Shown: positions 35,532-45,997, numbered from the stretch's first letter. The stretch is DNA of 64,000 nucleotides from Polaribacter aquimarinus (GCF_003129485.1 NZ_QFFG01000004.1:124001-188000); one strand, 5' to 3'. Numbers and translations are program-made. The notes: generated from the sequence alone by a model not told the origin.

Positions 35532-37628
35532 TTAACTAATATTACTCCAAATTTTTGAGGTTTTACTCATTTTAGTTAACGCTTTATTTATGAATATATT
35601 TTCTTTTGCATTAAGGTTTGGGTCTTTGTGTAAAACATCTATAGCAGTATTTCTTGCTAGAACTAAAATTTGAGAATCTTTTACAACATCAGCAATTTTA
35701 AGATTTAGAACACCACTTTGTTGAGTTCCCATAATGTTTCCTGGACCTCTTAATTTTAAATCAACTTCTGCTATTTTAAAACCATCGGAAGTCTCGGTCA
35801 TAGTTTTTAATCTTGTTTTTGCTTCAGGTGACAATTTAAAACTAGATAATAAAATACAATAACTTTGATCTGCTCCTCTACCAACTCTTCCTCTTAATTG
35901 ATGTAGTTGCGATAAACCAAAACGTTCTGCACTTTCTATCACCATAACACTCGCATTAGGCACATTTACACCAACTTCAATAACAGTTGTTGCCACCATT
36001 ATTTGAGTTTCACCTTTCACAAAACGTTGCATTTCGTATTCTTTATCTGCAGGTTTCATCTTACCGTGAACAATACTAATTTGATATTTTGGTGATGGGA
36101 ATTCTCGAGAAATACTTTCATAACCATCCATCAAATCTTTATAATCCATGGCTTCTGATTCTTGAATTAAAGGATATACCAAATAAACTTGTCTTCCTTT
36201 AGCAATTTCATCCTTTAAAAACTTGAACACAGACAATCTATTGCTATCAAAACGATGAACTGTTTTTACCTCTTTTCTTCCTGGTGGTAATTCATCAATT
36301 ATAGAAATGTCTAAATCTCCATAAACAGACATTGCCAAAGTTCTTGGAATTGGTGTTGCTGTCATCACTAAAATATGAGGAGGAATAGTATTTTTCATCC
36401 ACAATTTTGAACGTTGTGCAACACCAAACCTGTGTTGTTCATCTATAATTGCAATTCCTAAATTTTGAAATTTAACTTTATCTTCCAATAAAGCATGAGT
36501 TCCTATTAAAATTTTTAAAGTTCCATTTTCTAAACTTTCGTGAATGGCTCTTCTTTTTTTAGTTTTGGTAGAACCAGTCAACAATTCTACTGTCAACATC
36601 ATATCATGAGTTAACTCTGCAATCGCATTAAAATGTTGTGAGGCTAGAATTTCTGTTGGTGCCATAATAGTGGCTTGAAATCCATTATCTATAGCCAATA
36701 ACATGGTTAACAAAGCAACAATTGTTTTTCCAGAACCAACATCTCCTTGCAATAAACGATTCATATGCGCACCAGAACCCAAATCTTTACGAATTTCTTT
36801 TAAAACTCTTTTTTGAGCGTTGGTTAAGTCAAATGGCAAATGATTTTTATAAAAGTTATTAAAGTTATTACCAACAGTATCAAAAACAAACCCTTTTATT
36901 TTTGTTTTGTTGATCAGTTTCTTTCTTACCAAATGTAATTGAATAAAAAACAACTCTTCAAATTTTAACCGATATTGTGCTTTTGCTAAATTCTCTTGAC
37001 TTTTAGGAAAATGAACATTCAACAATGCATCACGTTTCTGCATCAGTTTAAAATTATCAATTATTTCTACTGATAAACTTTCTTGAATTCCATCATAAAC
37101 TTGTTGCAGTAAATTCTGAATATAAGTTCGTATAAATTTATTAGAAATTCCAGAGTTTGCTAATTTTTCTGTTGATGGATAAACAGGCTGCATTTTGGTT
37201 TGCAACTTTTTTTTATATTCAGTTACCAATTCCATTTCTGGATGCGGAATACTATAACTCCCATTATAATAATTTAATTTACCATAAACTACATAAGGAG
37301 TATTCATCTTTAATGAATCTTTAATCCATTTCTGTCCTTTAAACCAAATCAACTCCATACTACCAGAAGCATCTTGAAAAGTAGCCACTAACCTACTACC
37401 TCTTTTTTGAGCAACAGATTTTACTTGTGTTATTTTCCCTACAACTTGCACCTCAGAAGAGTTAGGTTGCAATTCATTAATTTGATAAAACCTAGTTTTA
37501 TCAATATATCGAAAAGGGAAAAAATTCAGTAAATCATTACAAGTTTTTATCCCTAACTCTGTATATAACAAAGTAGCTCTTTGTACACTAATGCCTTTAA
37601 TATATGTTATGGGATAATCTAAATTCAA
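35532..37628 (-). CDS. recG: ATP-dependent DNA helicase RecG
   Basis: A 698-aa helicase for stalled fork and branch-migration processing. The N-terminal wedge/OB domain includes PLTYIKGISVQRATLLY-like IKGISVQRA and VVGKITQVKS. Helicase motif I is LLQGDVGSGKTIVALL near 289-304, motif II is DEQHRFG near 391-397, motif III is VMTATPIPRTLA near 416-427 and motif VI is QLRGRVGRG near 582-590. The start is TTG at 37628, directly followed by NLDYPITYIKG as in relatives. It is a single gene, divergent from the methyltransferase gene. Confidence 0.95.
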   Translation of the reverse strand: MNLDYPITYIKGISVQRATLLYTELGIKTCNDLLNFFPFRYIDKTRFYQINELQPNSSEVQVVGKITQVKSVAQKRGSRLVATFQDASGSMELIWFKGQKWIKDSLKMNTPYVVYGKLNYYNGSYSIPHPEMELVTEYKKKLQTKMQPVYPSTEKLANSGISNKFIRTYIQNLLQQVYDGIQESLSVEIIDNFKLMQKRDALLNVHFPKSQENLAKAQYRLKFEELFFIQLHLVRKKLINKTKIKGFVFDTVGNNFNNFYKNHLPFDLTNAQKRVLKEIRKDLGSGAHMNRLLQGDVGSGKTIVALLTMLLAIDNGFQATIMAPTEILASQHFNAIAELTHDMMLTVELLTGSTKTKKRRAIHESLENGTLKILIGTHALLEDKVKFQNLGIAIIDEQHRFGVAQRSKLWMKNTIPPHILVMTATPIPRTLAMSVYGDLDISIIDELPPGRKEVKTVHRFDSNRLSVFKFLKDEIAKGRQVYLVYPLIQESEAMDYKDLMDGYESISREFPSPKYQISIVHGKMKPADKEYEMQRFVKGETQIMVATTVIEVGVNVPNASVMVIESAERFGLSQLHQLRGRVGRGADQSYCILLSSFKLSPEAKTRLKTMTETSDGFKIAEVDLKLRGPGNIMGTQQSGVLNLKIADVVKDSQILVLARNTAIDVLHKDPNLNAKENIFINKALTKMSKTSKIWSNIS

Positions 37629-37701
37629 TTTTAAAATCTATGAATAACGAAAATACAGAAATCGTTATAACTTTAACATAAACTAAACCTTTAATTTACC
37701 T

Positions 37702-37709
37702 TATATTTG
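37702..37709 (+). promoter_or_regulatory. Probable -7 promoter element for the RsmB/NOP methyltransferase
   Basis: TATATTTG is a full match to TAnnTTTG, 20 bases before the ATG. No clear TTTG is found at the expected -33 distance. Confidence 0.4.
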
Positions 37710-37729
37710 CCTCCCACTAATCATTTAAC

Positions 37730-38944
37730 ATGAGATTACACAGAAATTTAACTTTTGCTGTCATAGATAGCATCAGAGATATATTCAACGAAGGGGTTTA
37801 CGCAGATAAAGCTGTAGAAAAAGCATTAAAACGTGATAAACGTTGGGGAGCTAGAGACCGTAAATTTGTTGCAGAAACTATCTACGATATTGTCCGTTGG
37901 AACCGATTATATGCTGAAATTGCAGAAGTAAAAGTACCATTTGATAGAGATAATATCTGGAGATTATTTTCCGTTTGGTGCGTTTTAAGAGGGATTGATT
38001 TACCAGATTGGAACCAAATTGGAGATGTACCTGTAAGAAGAATTAAAGGTCGTTTTGATGAATTATCTAAAATAAGAAAATTTAGAGAATCAATTCCAGA
38101 TTGGATGGATGAATTGTGTGTCTCGGAATTAGGGGAAGATACTTGGACTAAAGAAATAGCTGCTTTAAACAAACAAGCAAAAGTTATCTTAAGAACCAAC
38201 ACCTTAAATATTTCTAAAGAGCTTCTTCAAAAAAAATTAAAAGCAGAAAATATAAATACGCAGTTTGTTCCTAATCATTCTGACGCATTAATTCTAGAAG
38301 AGAGAACCAATGTATTTAGAACAGATGCATTTCATAATGGTTATTTCGAAGTACAAGATGGTTCCTCTCAATTAGTTGCAGCATATTTAGATGTAAAACC
38401 TGGAATGAAAGTTATAGATACTTGTGCTGGCGCTGGAGGAAAAACATTACATTTATCTGCATTAATGGAAAATAAAGGACAAATTATTGCGATGGATATT
38501 TACGAAAGTAAATTGAAAAAATTAAAAATTCGAGCAAAAAGAAACAAAGCTCATAACATCACAAATAAAGTTATAGATTCTACTAAACCGATTAAAAAAT
38601 TATACGGAAAAGCAGATAGAGTTTTAATTGATGCACCTTGTTCTGGTTTAGGTGTTATCCGTAGAAATCCGGATTCTAAATGGAAATTACAACCAGAATT
38701 TATAGACAATATAAAAAAGATACAACAAGAGGTTTTACAACAATATTCTAAAATGGTAAAACCAGGTGGAAAAATGGTTTATGCCACTTGCTCTATCTTG
38801 CCCTCTGAAAATCAACATCAAGTTGACAATTTTTTAACATCTGAAGCCGGAAAAGAGTTTATATTTGTGAAAGACAAAAAAGTTTTAGCTCATATTTCTG
38901 GATTTGATGGATTTTACATGGCTTTATTAGAAAAAAAAATGTAA
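37730..38944 (+). CDS. RsmB/NOP family RNA m5C methyltransferase
   Basis: A 404-aa protein. A NusB-like helical domain occupies about residues 1-140, and the Rossmann-fold methyltransferase follows. The SAM-binding motif is VIDTCAGAGGKTLHLSAL near 227-244. The catalytic motifs are DAPCSGLGVIRRNPDSKW near 302-319 and YATCSILPSENQ near 351-362, giving the two cysteines of the m5C mechanism (the catalytic one and the one that assists release). The target is probably 16S rRNA m5C, but NOP-type specificity cannot be read from the sequence. The start ATG follows a -7 element. Confidence 0.9.
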   Translation: MRLHRNLTFAVIDSIRDIFNEGVYADKAVEKALKRDKRWGARDRKFVAETIYDIVRWNRLYAEIAEVKVPFDRDNIWRLFSVWCVLRGIDLPDWNQIGDVPVRRIKGRFDELSKIRKFRESIPDWMDELCVSELGEDTWTKEIAALNKQAKVILRTNTLNISKELLQKKLKAENINTQFVPNHSDALILEERTNVFRTDAFHNGYFEVQDGSSQLVAAYLDVKPGMKVIDTCAGAGGKTLHLSALMENKGQIIAMDIYESKLKKLKIRAKRNKAHNITNKVIDSTKPIKKLYGKADRVLIDAPCSGLGVIRRNPDSKWKLQPEFIDNIKKIQQEVLQQYSKMVKPGGKMVYATCSILPSENQHQVDNFLTSEAGKEFIFVKDKKVLAHISGFDGFYMALLEKKM

Positions 38945-38979
38945 AAAAAAGAGATTCTTAATTTTTTAAATACTTAACA

Positions 38980-41175
38980 ATGAAAAAAAAATTACTTTAT
39001 ATTTTTGCATTTATCACCACATTTTTAAGTGCTCAAGAATCATATTACAGTGATGTAAATCTTCAGTTAACAGGTTTAGCACTTAAAAATGCTTTAGCAA
39101 CAAAAATTACCAACACTCATACTAAATTTTTAGACTACACACCAGACGTATGGATTGCATCAAAAATAACAGATGTTAACCCTAATAATGCTAATGAAGT
39201 TTTATTAATCTACGGATTTGAAAACGGTACAGATTCGAATCTAGATAATGACAGAACAAGAGGTATAAATAATAATGGTGGTAGCACAACTAACTGGAAC
39301 AGAGAACATGTGTTTCCAAGATCTTTAGGAAACCCTAATTTAGGAACCGTTGGTCCAGGAGCTGATGCTCATCACTTAAGACCTTCAGACCCTAGTAGAA
39401 ATTCATCTAGAAGCAATCGTAAATTTGGTCGTGGTTCTGGTAATTCTGGTTTTTCGAGTTTAGATTTTCATGATGGTTTAGATGGCCCAAATACTGCTGC
39501 TTATTATCCTGGTGATGAGTGGAAAGGAGACGTGGCAAGAATGATAATGTATATGTATTTGCGCTATGGAAATCAATGCTTACCTTCTGCAGTAGGTGTT
39601 GGTAATAATAGTAACACACCAGATGATATGATCGATTTATTTTTAAGATGGAATGTAGAAGATCCAGTTTCTGATTTTGAAAGAGCAAGAAATACTTACC
39701 ATGAAAACTCAAATAATACAGCTGCTCAAGGTAATCGTAACCCTTTTGTAGATAATCCATTTTTAGCAACAAGAATTTGGGGTGGAGATTCTGCTCAAGA
39801 TACTTGGGGTATTTATACAACTAATGATACTGAAGCGCCTTCCATTCCTACTAACCTTTCAATAAGTAACATTAACTTTACTTCTTTCGATGTCTCATGG
39901 ACGGCTTCAACAGATAATGAGGCAGTAACAGGTTATGATATTTTTGTAAACAATGTTTTAACCAAACAAACTACAACAGCAACATCAGTAACAATTACTG
40001 ACTTAACCCCCAATACAACTTATGCTGTAAGTATTCTTGCAAAAGATTTAAAAAATAATAAGTCTGCTAAAAGCACTGTTGTTAATGCAAAAACTTTAGA
40101 AGATACTTTACCCCCAAGCGCGCCTTCTAACTTAAACTCTAGTAACATTTCTGATACTTCTTTTACAATTTCTTGGACTGCTGCTACAGATAACAATCAA
40201 ATAGCTTCATATGATGTTTATGTAAATGGTATTTTTAACACAAATGTACAAACCTTATCTGCTTCCGTTACTGGTCTAACTCCTTTAACTTCATATACTA
40301 GTTATGTAATTTCTAAAGATACTTCTGGTAATACATCACCTCAATCTGCATCAATAAATATAACAACTGTAGCTGCTGGTACTGGAGTTGCTACAGAACT
40401 GTTTATCTCTGAATATGTTGAACCAAATGGTGGTAATAATAAAGCAATAGAAATTGTAAATCTTACCGGAAAAACAATCAATTTAGCGGGTTACTCTCTT
40501 CAAAAACAATCTAATGGTGGTAATTGGGTGGATAACTTACCTCTAGATAAAACTGAGTTTATTGTTCAGGGTTCTTCTGCAAATATTTTACCAAATGATG
40601 TATTTGTTATTCTAAATGCTGGCGCTTCGAATAGTAAATTAACGTCTAATGCTGACTTAGTAGTTCCTAGCAACCAAGACGCTCCCTACAAATATGCATC
40701 TCCTGTAAATTTTAACGGAAACGATCCTGTTGGCTTATTTAAAAATGGAGTTTTAATAGATATTGTTGGAGAACTAAACAACAGCAGTAATCATATAAAA
40801 GACGTAACTTTAAGAAGAAATGGAGACGTTAGTGGACCTAATACAACTTTTAGTGAACGAGGTGAATGGACATCTTTTCCGGAGAATACTTTTGATGGAA
40901 TTGGGTCTTTTACAAGTACTTTAAATGTTAATAATATAAAAACTTTTAAAGATGTTAAAATATTTCCAAATCCTGCTGATGGTAATAAACTATTTATTTC
41001 TAGTTTAGATAATATTAAAGCCGATATTTACAATGTTCTAGGAAAATTAATTCGTAGAGAAAACATCTCTTCCGGAACTAACTCAATTCATTTAAAAGAC
41101 TTACAACCTGGGGTCTATGTTATTAAGTTAATTTCTGGTTCAAAATCTACTTCTAAAAAGTTTATAAAACAATAG
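38980..41175 (+). CDS. Secreted endonuclease I with Fn3 domains, lamin-tail domain and T9SS signal
   Basis: A 731-aa extracellular protein. It has a signal peptide (LLYIFAFITTFLSAQ), then an endonuclease I catalytic domain with NWNREHVFPRSLG near 107-119 and ADAHHLRPSDPSRN near 128-141, the His/Asn-type metal nuclease site. Two fibronectin type III domains follow (about 285-370 and 380-465; VSWTASTDNEAVTGYDI and ISWTAATDNNQIASYDV). Then comes a lamin-tail-like domain (LFISEYVEPNGGNNKAIEIV near 475-493). The end is a type A T9SS C-terminal domain (DVKIFPNPADGNKLFISS through GVYVIKLISGS). It probably degrades extracellular DNA for nutrient use or biofilm release. A domain duplication explains the Fn3 similarity. 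Confidence 0.9.
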   Translation: MKKKLLYIFAFITTFLSAQESYYSDVNLQLTGLALKNALATKITNTHTKFLDYTPDVWIASKITDVNPNNANEVLLIYGFENGTDSNLDNDRTRGINNNGGSTTNWNREHVFPRSLGNPNLGTVGPGADAHHLRPSDPSRNSSRSNRKFGRGSGNSGFSSLDFHDGLDGPNTAAYYPGDEWKGDVARMIMYMYLRYGNQCLPSAVGVGNNSNTPDDMIDLFLRWNVEDPVSDFERARNTYHENSNNTAAQGNRNPFVDNPFLATRIWGGDSAQDTWGIYTTNDTEAPSIPTNLSISNINFTSFDVSWTASTDNEAVTGYDIFVNNVLTKQTTTATSVTITDLTPNTTYAVSILAKDLKNNKSAKSTVVNAKTLEDTLPPSAPSNLNSSNISDTSFTISWTAATDNNQIASYDVYVNGIFNTNVQTLSASVTGLTPLTSYTSYVISKDTSGNTSPQSASINITTVAAGTGVATELFISEYVEPNGGNNKAIEIVNLTGKTINLAGYSLQKQSNGGNWVDNLPLDKTEFIVQGSSANILPNDVFVILNAGASNSKLTSNADLVVPSNQDAPYKYASPVNFNGNDPVGLFKNGVLIDIVGELNNSSNHIKDVTLRRNGDVSGPNTTFSERGEWTSFPENTFDGIGSFTSTLNVNNIKTFKDVKIFPNPADGNKLFISSLDNIKADIYNVLGKLIRRENISSGTNSIHLKDLQPGVYVIKLISGSKSTSKKFIKQ

Positions 41176-41231
41176 TAAAATAATTCATTAATTTCCACAA
41201 AAAAATTCATTATAATTCAGTCTAAAAAAAG

Positions 41232-41239
41232 TAAATTTG
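41232..41239 (+). promoter_or_regulatory. Probable -7 promoter element for purL
   Basis: TAAATTTG matches TAnnTTTG fully and lies 34 bases upstream of the ATG. The -33 element is not clear. Confidence 0.35.
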
Positions 41240-41273
41240 CATTTTTACAACAACACGCAAACACAACTTTATA

Positions 41274-44200
41274 ATGATTCATTTCTTTGGAAACAAAAAC
41301 AGCAAAGTTTTCGCTGTTCAAACAACAAAAGAATTAAACACTGAAACAATTTCTAAATTAACTTGGTTATTTGGAAATCAACCTAAAATAGAAGCGTCAT
41401 CAATCGACGCTTTTTTTATTGGTCCAAGAGCAGCAATGATAACACCTTGGAGTACAAATGCTGTAGAAATTACTCAAAATATGGGGATTTCTGATATTAT
41501 TAGAATTGAAGAATTTAAAGCTTGTACAGAAGATTTTTCTGATTTTGACCCAATGATTTCTGAAAAATTTTCGAGCTTGCATCAAGAAATGTTTACCATA
41601 AACATTACACCAGAAGCTATTTTAGAAATTGATGATATTGCAGCATACAACCAACAAGAAGGTTTATCTTTAAGTGATGAAGAAGTTGATTATTTAGAAG
41701 GTGTAGCTAATAAAATAGGAAGAAAATTAACAGATTCTGAGGTTTTTGGATTCAGTCAAGTAAACTCAGAACACTGTCGTCATAAAATATTTAATGGAAC
41801 TTTTGTTATTGATGGAGAAGAACAACCAACTTCTTTATTTAAGATGATAAAAGAAACGTCTCAACAAAATCCTAATGATATTGTTTCTGCTTATAAAGAC
41901 AATGTTGCGTTTATAAAAGGTCCAAAAGTGGAGCAATTTGCTCCTATAACAGCAGATAAACCAGATTTTTACGAAGCCAAAGATTTTAATTCTGTAATTT
42001 CTTTAAAAGCAGAAACGCATAATTTCCCTACAACTGTAGAGCCGTTTAACGGTGCTGCAACTGGTTCTGGTGGAGAAATTAGAGATAGACTTGCAGGTGG
42101 TAAAGGTTCTTTACCTTTGGCAGGAACTGCGGTATACATGACTTCATATTCTCGTTTAGAAGAAAACAGACCTTGGGAACAAAAGTTTGAAGCTAGAAAG
42201 TGGTTATACCAAACACCTATTGATATTTTAATAAAAGCTTCTAATGGAGCTTCTGACTTTGGAAACAAATTTGGGCAACCTTTAATTACAGGTTCTGTAT
42301 TAACTTTTGAACACGAAGAAAATGCAGCTTCAAGTGATGCAGCTCCTAGAAAATTAGGTTTTGACAAAGTAATTATGCAAGCTGGTGGAATTGGGTATGG
42401 AAAAGCAGAACAAGCTCTAAAAGATACGCCTACAGCTGGTGATAAAATTGTAATTCTTGGTGGAGAAAACTATAGAATTGGTATGGGTGGTGCTGCTGTT
42501 TCTTCTGCAGATACTGGAGAATTTGCTTCAGGAATCGAATTAAACGCAGTACAACGTTCTAATCCAGAAATGCAAAAACGTGCAGCAAATGCGGTTCGTG
42601 GAATGGTAGAAAGTGATGAGAATTTTATTGTTTCTATACACGACCATGGTGCAGGTGGGCATTTAAATTGTTTGTCTGAATTGGTAGAAGATACAGGTGG
42701 AAAAATAGATTTAGACAAGTTACCTGTTGGTGATCCAACATTATCTGCTAAAGAAATTATTGGGAACGAATCTCAGGAAAGAATGGGATTGGTAATTGCC
42801 CAAAAACATACAGAAACGTTGCAAAAAATTGCAGAACGAGAGCGTTCTCCAATGTATACGGTTGGTGATGTTACTGGTGATGATCGTTTTACTTTTGAAT
42901 CGGAAACCAAAGGTGACAAACCTATGGATTTGGCAATGGAAGACATGTTTGGTTCTTCTCCTAAAACCATCTTAACAGACAACTCTGTTAAAAGAAATTA
43001 CAAAAACCCACGTTATAAAACCAAGAATTTACAAATCTATTTAGAGCAAGTTTTACAATTAGAAGCTGTAGCTTGTAAAGATTGGTTAACAAATAAAGTA
43101 GACAGATGTGTTGGTGGTAAAGTTGCGAAACAACAGTGTGTTGGTTCGTTACAAATTCCATTAAACAATGTTGGTGTTATGGCGTTAGATTATAAAGGAA
43201 AAGAAGGAATTGCTACTTCAATAGGGCATTCTCCTATTTCTGGATTAATTCACCCAGAAGCGGGTAGTAGAAACTCTATTACAGAGTCTTTAACCAATAT
43301 TATTTGGGCTCCTTTAAAAGACAATTTAGCTTCTGTATCACTTTCTGCAAACTGGATGTGGCCTTGTAAAAACGAAGGTGAAGATGCACGTTTATACAAA
43401 GCTGTAAAAGCAGTTTCTGAATTTGCAATTGACTTAGGCATTAACGTTCCTACAGGTAAAGACTCGCTTTCGATGAAGCAAAAATACCCAGATGGAGATG
43501 TAATTTCTCCAGGAACTGTAATTATTTCTGCAGCCGCAAACTGTAATGATATTGCTAGAGTTGTAGAGCCTGTTTTACAAGTTGATGGAGGAAATATTTA
43601 TTATATAAATATCTCTCAAGACGATTTTAAGTTAGGAGGAAGTTCTTTCAATCAGGTTTTAAATACTATTGGAAATGAGGCTCCTGATGTAAAAAATACG
43701 GCTTACGTAAAAACCGTTTTTAATACTATTCAAAACTTAATTAAAGCAGATAAAATTACTGCTGGTCATGATGTTGCCTCTGGTGGATTAATTACCACTT
43801 TACTAGAAATGTCTTTTGCTGATGTAAATTTAGGAGCAGATTTTAACATTTCATCTTTACACGAAGAAGATTCTATAAAAGTGTTATTTGCAGAGAATTC
43901 AGGAATAGTTTTCCAAGCAGACGCTTCTGTAGAAACTGTTTTATCAGAAAACAATATCGAATTTTTCAATATTGGAACTGCAAATAATTCAGGAAAAATA
44001 AACATCAAAAATAATGAAGATAATTTCTCTTTTGATGTTGCTCAATTAAGAGATGTTTGGTACAAAACATCATTTTTATTAGATCAAAAACAAACGGCTA
44101 ATAATTTAGCAAAAGATAGGTTTGATAATTATAAAAGTCAACCTTTACGTTATACGTTTCCAGAGAATTTTACGGGTAAATTGCCTGAAACTGGTAAAAA

Positions 44201-44951
44201 AAGACCTAAAGCTGCCATAATTCGTGAAAAAGGATCTAACTCAGAACGTGAAATGGCTAATGCTATGTATTTAGCTGGTTTTGATGTAAAAGATGTTCAT
44301 ATGACAGATTTAATTTCTGGTCGTGAAACTTTAGAAGATATTCAGTTTATTGGAGCTGTTGGTGGGTTCTCTAACTCAGATGTTTTAGGTTCTGCAAAAG
44401 GTTGGGCAGGTGCATTTAAATACAATGAGAAAGCAAACACAGCTTTAAAGAATTTCTTTAAAAGAGAAGATACTTTATCTGTAGGTATTTGTAATGGTTG
44501 TCAACTTTGGATGGAATTAGACCTTATAAATCCTGAACATAAAGTTCATGGAAAAATGCATCATAATGATTCTCAAAAACACGAAAGTTCATTTACTTCT
44601 GTAAAAATTCAAGAAAATAATTCTATAATGTTATCATCTCTAGCAGGAACAGAATTAGGTGTTTGGATTTCTCATGGTGAAGGAAAGTTTAATTTACCAT
44701 TAACAGAAGAAAAATACAATATTGTAGCTAAATATGGTTATGAAGGTTATCCTAACAATCCTAATGGTTCTGACTTTAATACAGCTATGTTATGTGATAA
44801 AACAGGACGTCATTTAGTTACTATGCCACATATAGAACGTTCTATTTTTCAGTGGAACTGGGCTAATTATCCGCAAGGTAGAAAAGATGAAGTTTCTCCT
44901 TGGTTAGAAGCTTTTATAAATGCTAAAAATTGGATAACCAATAAAAATTAG
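41274..44951 (+). CDS. purL: Phosphoribosylformylglycinamidine synthase (large single-chain type)
   Basis: A 1225-aa enzyme for the fourth step of purine synthesis: FGAR + Gln + ATP to FGAM. The synthetase half has VNSEHCRHKIFNG near 163-175, the AETHNFPTTVEPFNGAATG segment near 246-264 and the PurM-like second half from about 600 to 950. The glutaminase domain is at the C terminus: GFSNSDVLGSAKGWAGAF near 1031-1048, the nucleophile in VGICNGCQLWMEL near 1071, and the His/Glu site in MPHIERSIFQWNW near 1186-1198. The length is near that of E. coli PurL, so a separate PurQ/PurS is not needed. It is read alone with its own -7 element. Confidence 0.96.
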   Translation: MIHFFGNKNSKVFAVQTTKELNTETISKLTWLFGNQPKIEASSIDAFFIGPRAAMITPWSTNAVEITQNMGISDIIRIEEFKACTEDFSDFDPMISEKFSSLHQEMFTINITPEAILEIDDIAAYNQQEGLSLSDEEVDYLEGVANKIGRKLTDSEVFGFSQVNSEHCRHKIFNGTFVIDGEEQPTSLFKMIKETSQQNPNDIVSAYKDNVAFIKGPKVEQFAPITADKPDFYEAKDFNSVISLKAETHNFPTTVEPFNGAATGSGGEIRDRLAGGKGSLPLAGTAVYMTSYSRLEENRPWEQKFEARKWLYQTPIDILIKASNGASDFGNKFGQPLITGSVLTFEHEENAASSDAAPRKLGFDKVIMQAGGIGYGKAEQALKDTPTAGDKIVILGGENYRIGMGGAAVSSADTGEFASGIELNAVQRSNPEMQKRAANAVRGMVESDENFIVSIHDHGAGGHLNCLSELVEDTGGKIDLDKLPVGDPTLSAKEIIGNESQERMGLVIAQKHTETLQKIAERERSPMYTVGDVTGDDRFTFESETKGDKPMDLAMEDMFGSSPKTILTDNSVKRNYKNPRYKTKNLQIYLEQVLQLEAVACKDWLTNKVDRCVGGKVAKQQCVGSLQIPLNNVGVMALDYKGKEGIATSIGHSPISGLIHPEAGSRNSITESLTNIIWAPLKDNLASVSLSANWMWPCKNEGEDARLYKAVKAVSEFAIDLGINVPTGKDSLSMKQKYPDGDVISPGTVIISAAANCNDIARVVEPVLQVDGGNIYYINISQDDFKLGGSSFNQVLNTIGNEAPDVKNTAYVKTVFNTIQNLIKADKITAGHDVASGGLITTLLEMSFADVNLGADFNISSLHEEDSIKVLFAENSGIVFQADASVETVLSENNIEFFNIGTANNSGKINIKNNEDNFSFDVAQLRDVWYKTSFLLDQKQTANNLAKDRFDNYKSQPLRYTFPENFTGKLPETGKKRPKAAIIREKGSNSEREMANAMYLAGFDVKDVHMTDLISGRETLEDIQFIGAVGGFSNSDVLGSAKGWAGAFKYNEKANTALKNFFKREDTLSVGICNGCQLWMELDLINPEHKVHGKMHHNDSQKHESSFTSVKIQENNSIMLSSLAGTELGVWISHGEGKFNLPLTEEKYNIVAKYGYEGYPNNPNGSDFNTAMLCDKTGRHLVTMPHIERSIFQWNWANYPQGRKDEVSPWLEAFINAKNWITNKN

Positions 44952-44999
44952 AGCTTTATAGAATTTTTTATCTATTTTTAAATTAGATATTTAGATTCT

Positions 45000-45806
45000 A
45001 TGAAGCTTACCTATTTTGATATCCATAAAACATCTCATTTAATTGAGGAGTTTTATCATATTTCTTATTCAAAAGAGCGTCTTCCTTTTAAAACCATAAT
45101 GATTCCATTAGGGTTTACTGGATTTACTTATGTTTATGGAAAAGGACAAAAAACCTGCATCAATAATAACACTACAAATCTTAAAGGTTTAATTTTAAAT
45201 GGTCAGTTTTACAATTCATACGAATTTATGGTTGACGAGGTCGGATTTGCATGTGGTTTTAACTTTAAACCAACTGCACTATACAAACTCACCAATTTAG
45301 ATATCTCAAAATTCACCAATAAAAATCATTTTTTCAAACTAATAGACACTGAATTGTCAAAAAAGTTTGAGGAAATTTGTGAGAAATACAATCAAAATTT
45401 TAAAAAGCTTTTCGAAGAAGTAGAGAATTTACTTTTACAATTACCTTTAATTGAAAATAAAAACACACTTGCTATAGACAAAGTAGTAGCAATCATTCAT
45501 CAAAAAGAAGGAATGCTTTCTGTAAATGAATTGCTAAATTTTATTCCTTTTGGTCAAAAGACTTTAGAAACTCAATTTAAAAAAATGGTAGGCTTAACAC
45601 CTGCGAAGTACATTCGTCTTCATCGTTTTTTAAACTTAATGAGGCAATATGAAAACAACGCTGTAGAACTTAAAGATTTAATTTATATGTACAATTATTA
45701 TGATGAATCTCATTTTTCAAGAGACTTTAAATCCTTTACATCGAAATCTCCAAATCAGTTTTTTAAGGAAGAATATGTAATTGTAAAAGAAGCGCTAAAA
45801 AATTAA
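45000..45806 (+). CDS. AraC family transcriptional regulator
   Basis: A 268-aa regulator. The N-terminal part (about 1-150) is a cupin-like sensing domain of the short AraC_N type with FVKDEVGFACGFNFKPTA-like strands. The C-terminal domain has two helix-turn-helix units: SVNELLNFIPFGQKTLETQF near 177-196 and ELKDLIYMYNYYDESHFSRD near 224-243, followed by FKSFTSKSPNQFFKE. This is the recognisable AraC consensus. The ligand and the regulon are unknown; it lies 48 bases after purL on the same strand and may be co-transcribed with it. Confidence 0.85.
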   Translation: MKLTYFDIHKTSHLIEEFYHISYSKERLPFKTIMIPLGFTGFTYVYGKGQKTCINNNTTNLKGLILNGQFYNSYEFMVDEVGFACGFNFKPTALYKLTNLDISKFTNKNHFFKLIDTELSKKFEEICEKYNQNFKKLFEEVENLLLQLPLIENKNTLAIDKVVAIIHQKEGMLSVNELLNFIPFGQKTLETQFKKMVGLTPAKYIRLHRFLNLMRQYENNAVELKDLIYMYNYYDESHFSRDFKSFTSKSPNQFFKEEYVIVKEALKN

Positions 45807-45924
45807 ACCTTACGATTTTTTACATAACCATTTTTTTCATCTTTACTATATTTGTTTTAATTATATATTAAATATTTTGGGGGAAGTATTTATAATATAA
45901 AAATAAAAACTTGTTATGAAGTTT

Positions 45925-45954
45925 AAAAAGGCCAAATTTATTTGGTCTTTTTAT
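45925..45954 (+). terminator. Terminator with GGCCAAA stem
   Basis: AAAAAGGCCAAA (45925-45936) pairs with TTTGGTCTTTTT (45941-45952) through one G-U wobble, with loop TTTA, and is followed by further T-rich sequence. It lies about 120 bases after the AraC regulator stop and may terminate a short transcript beginning near 45847. Confidence 0.65.
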
Positions 45955-45997
45955 ATGTCTAAAACAAGTACTTTTATTATTGATGAAAATTCGTAAA

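Noticed and set aside
45916..45996. 26-codon ORF downstream of the AraC regulator
   Set aside because: It covers the terminator hairpin, has no family match, and its length is within chance expectation.
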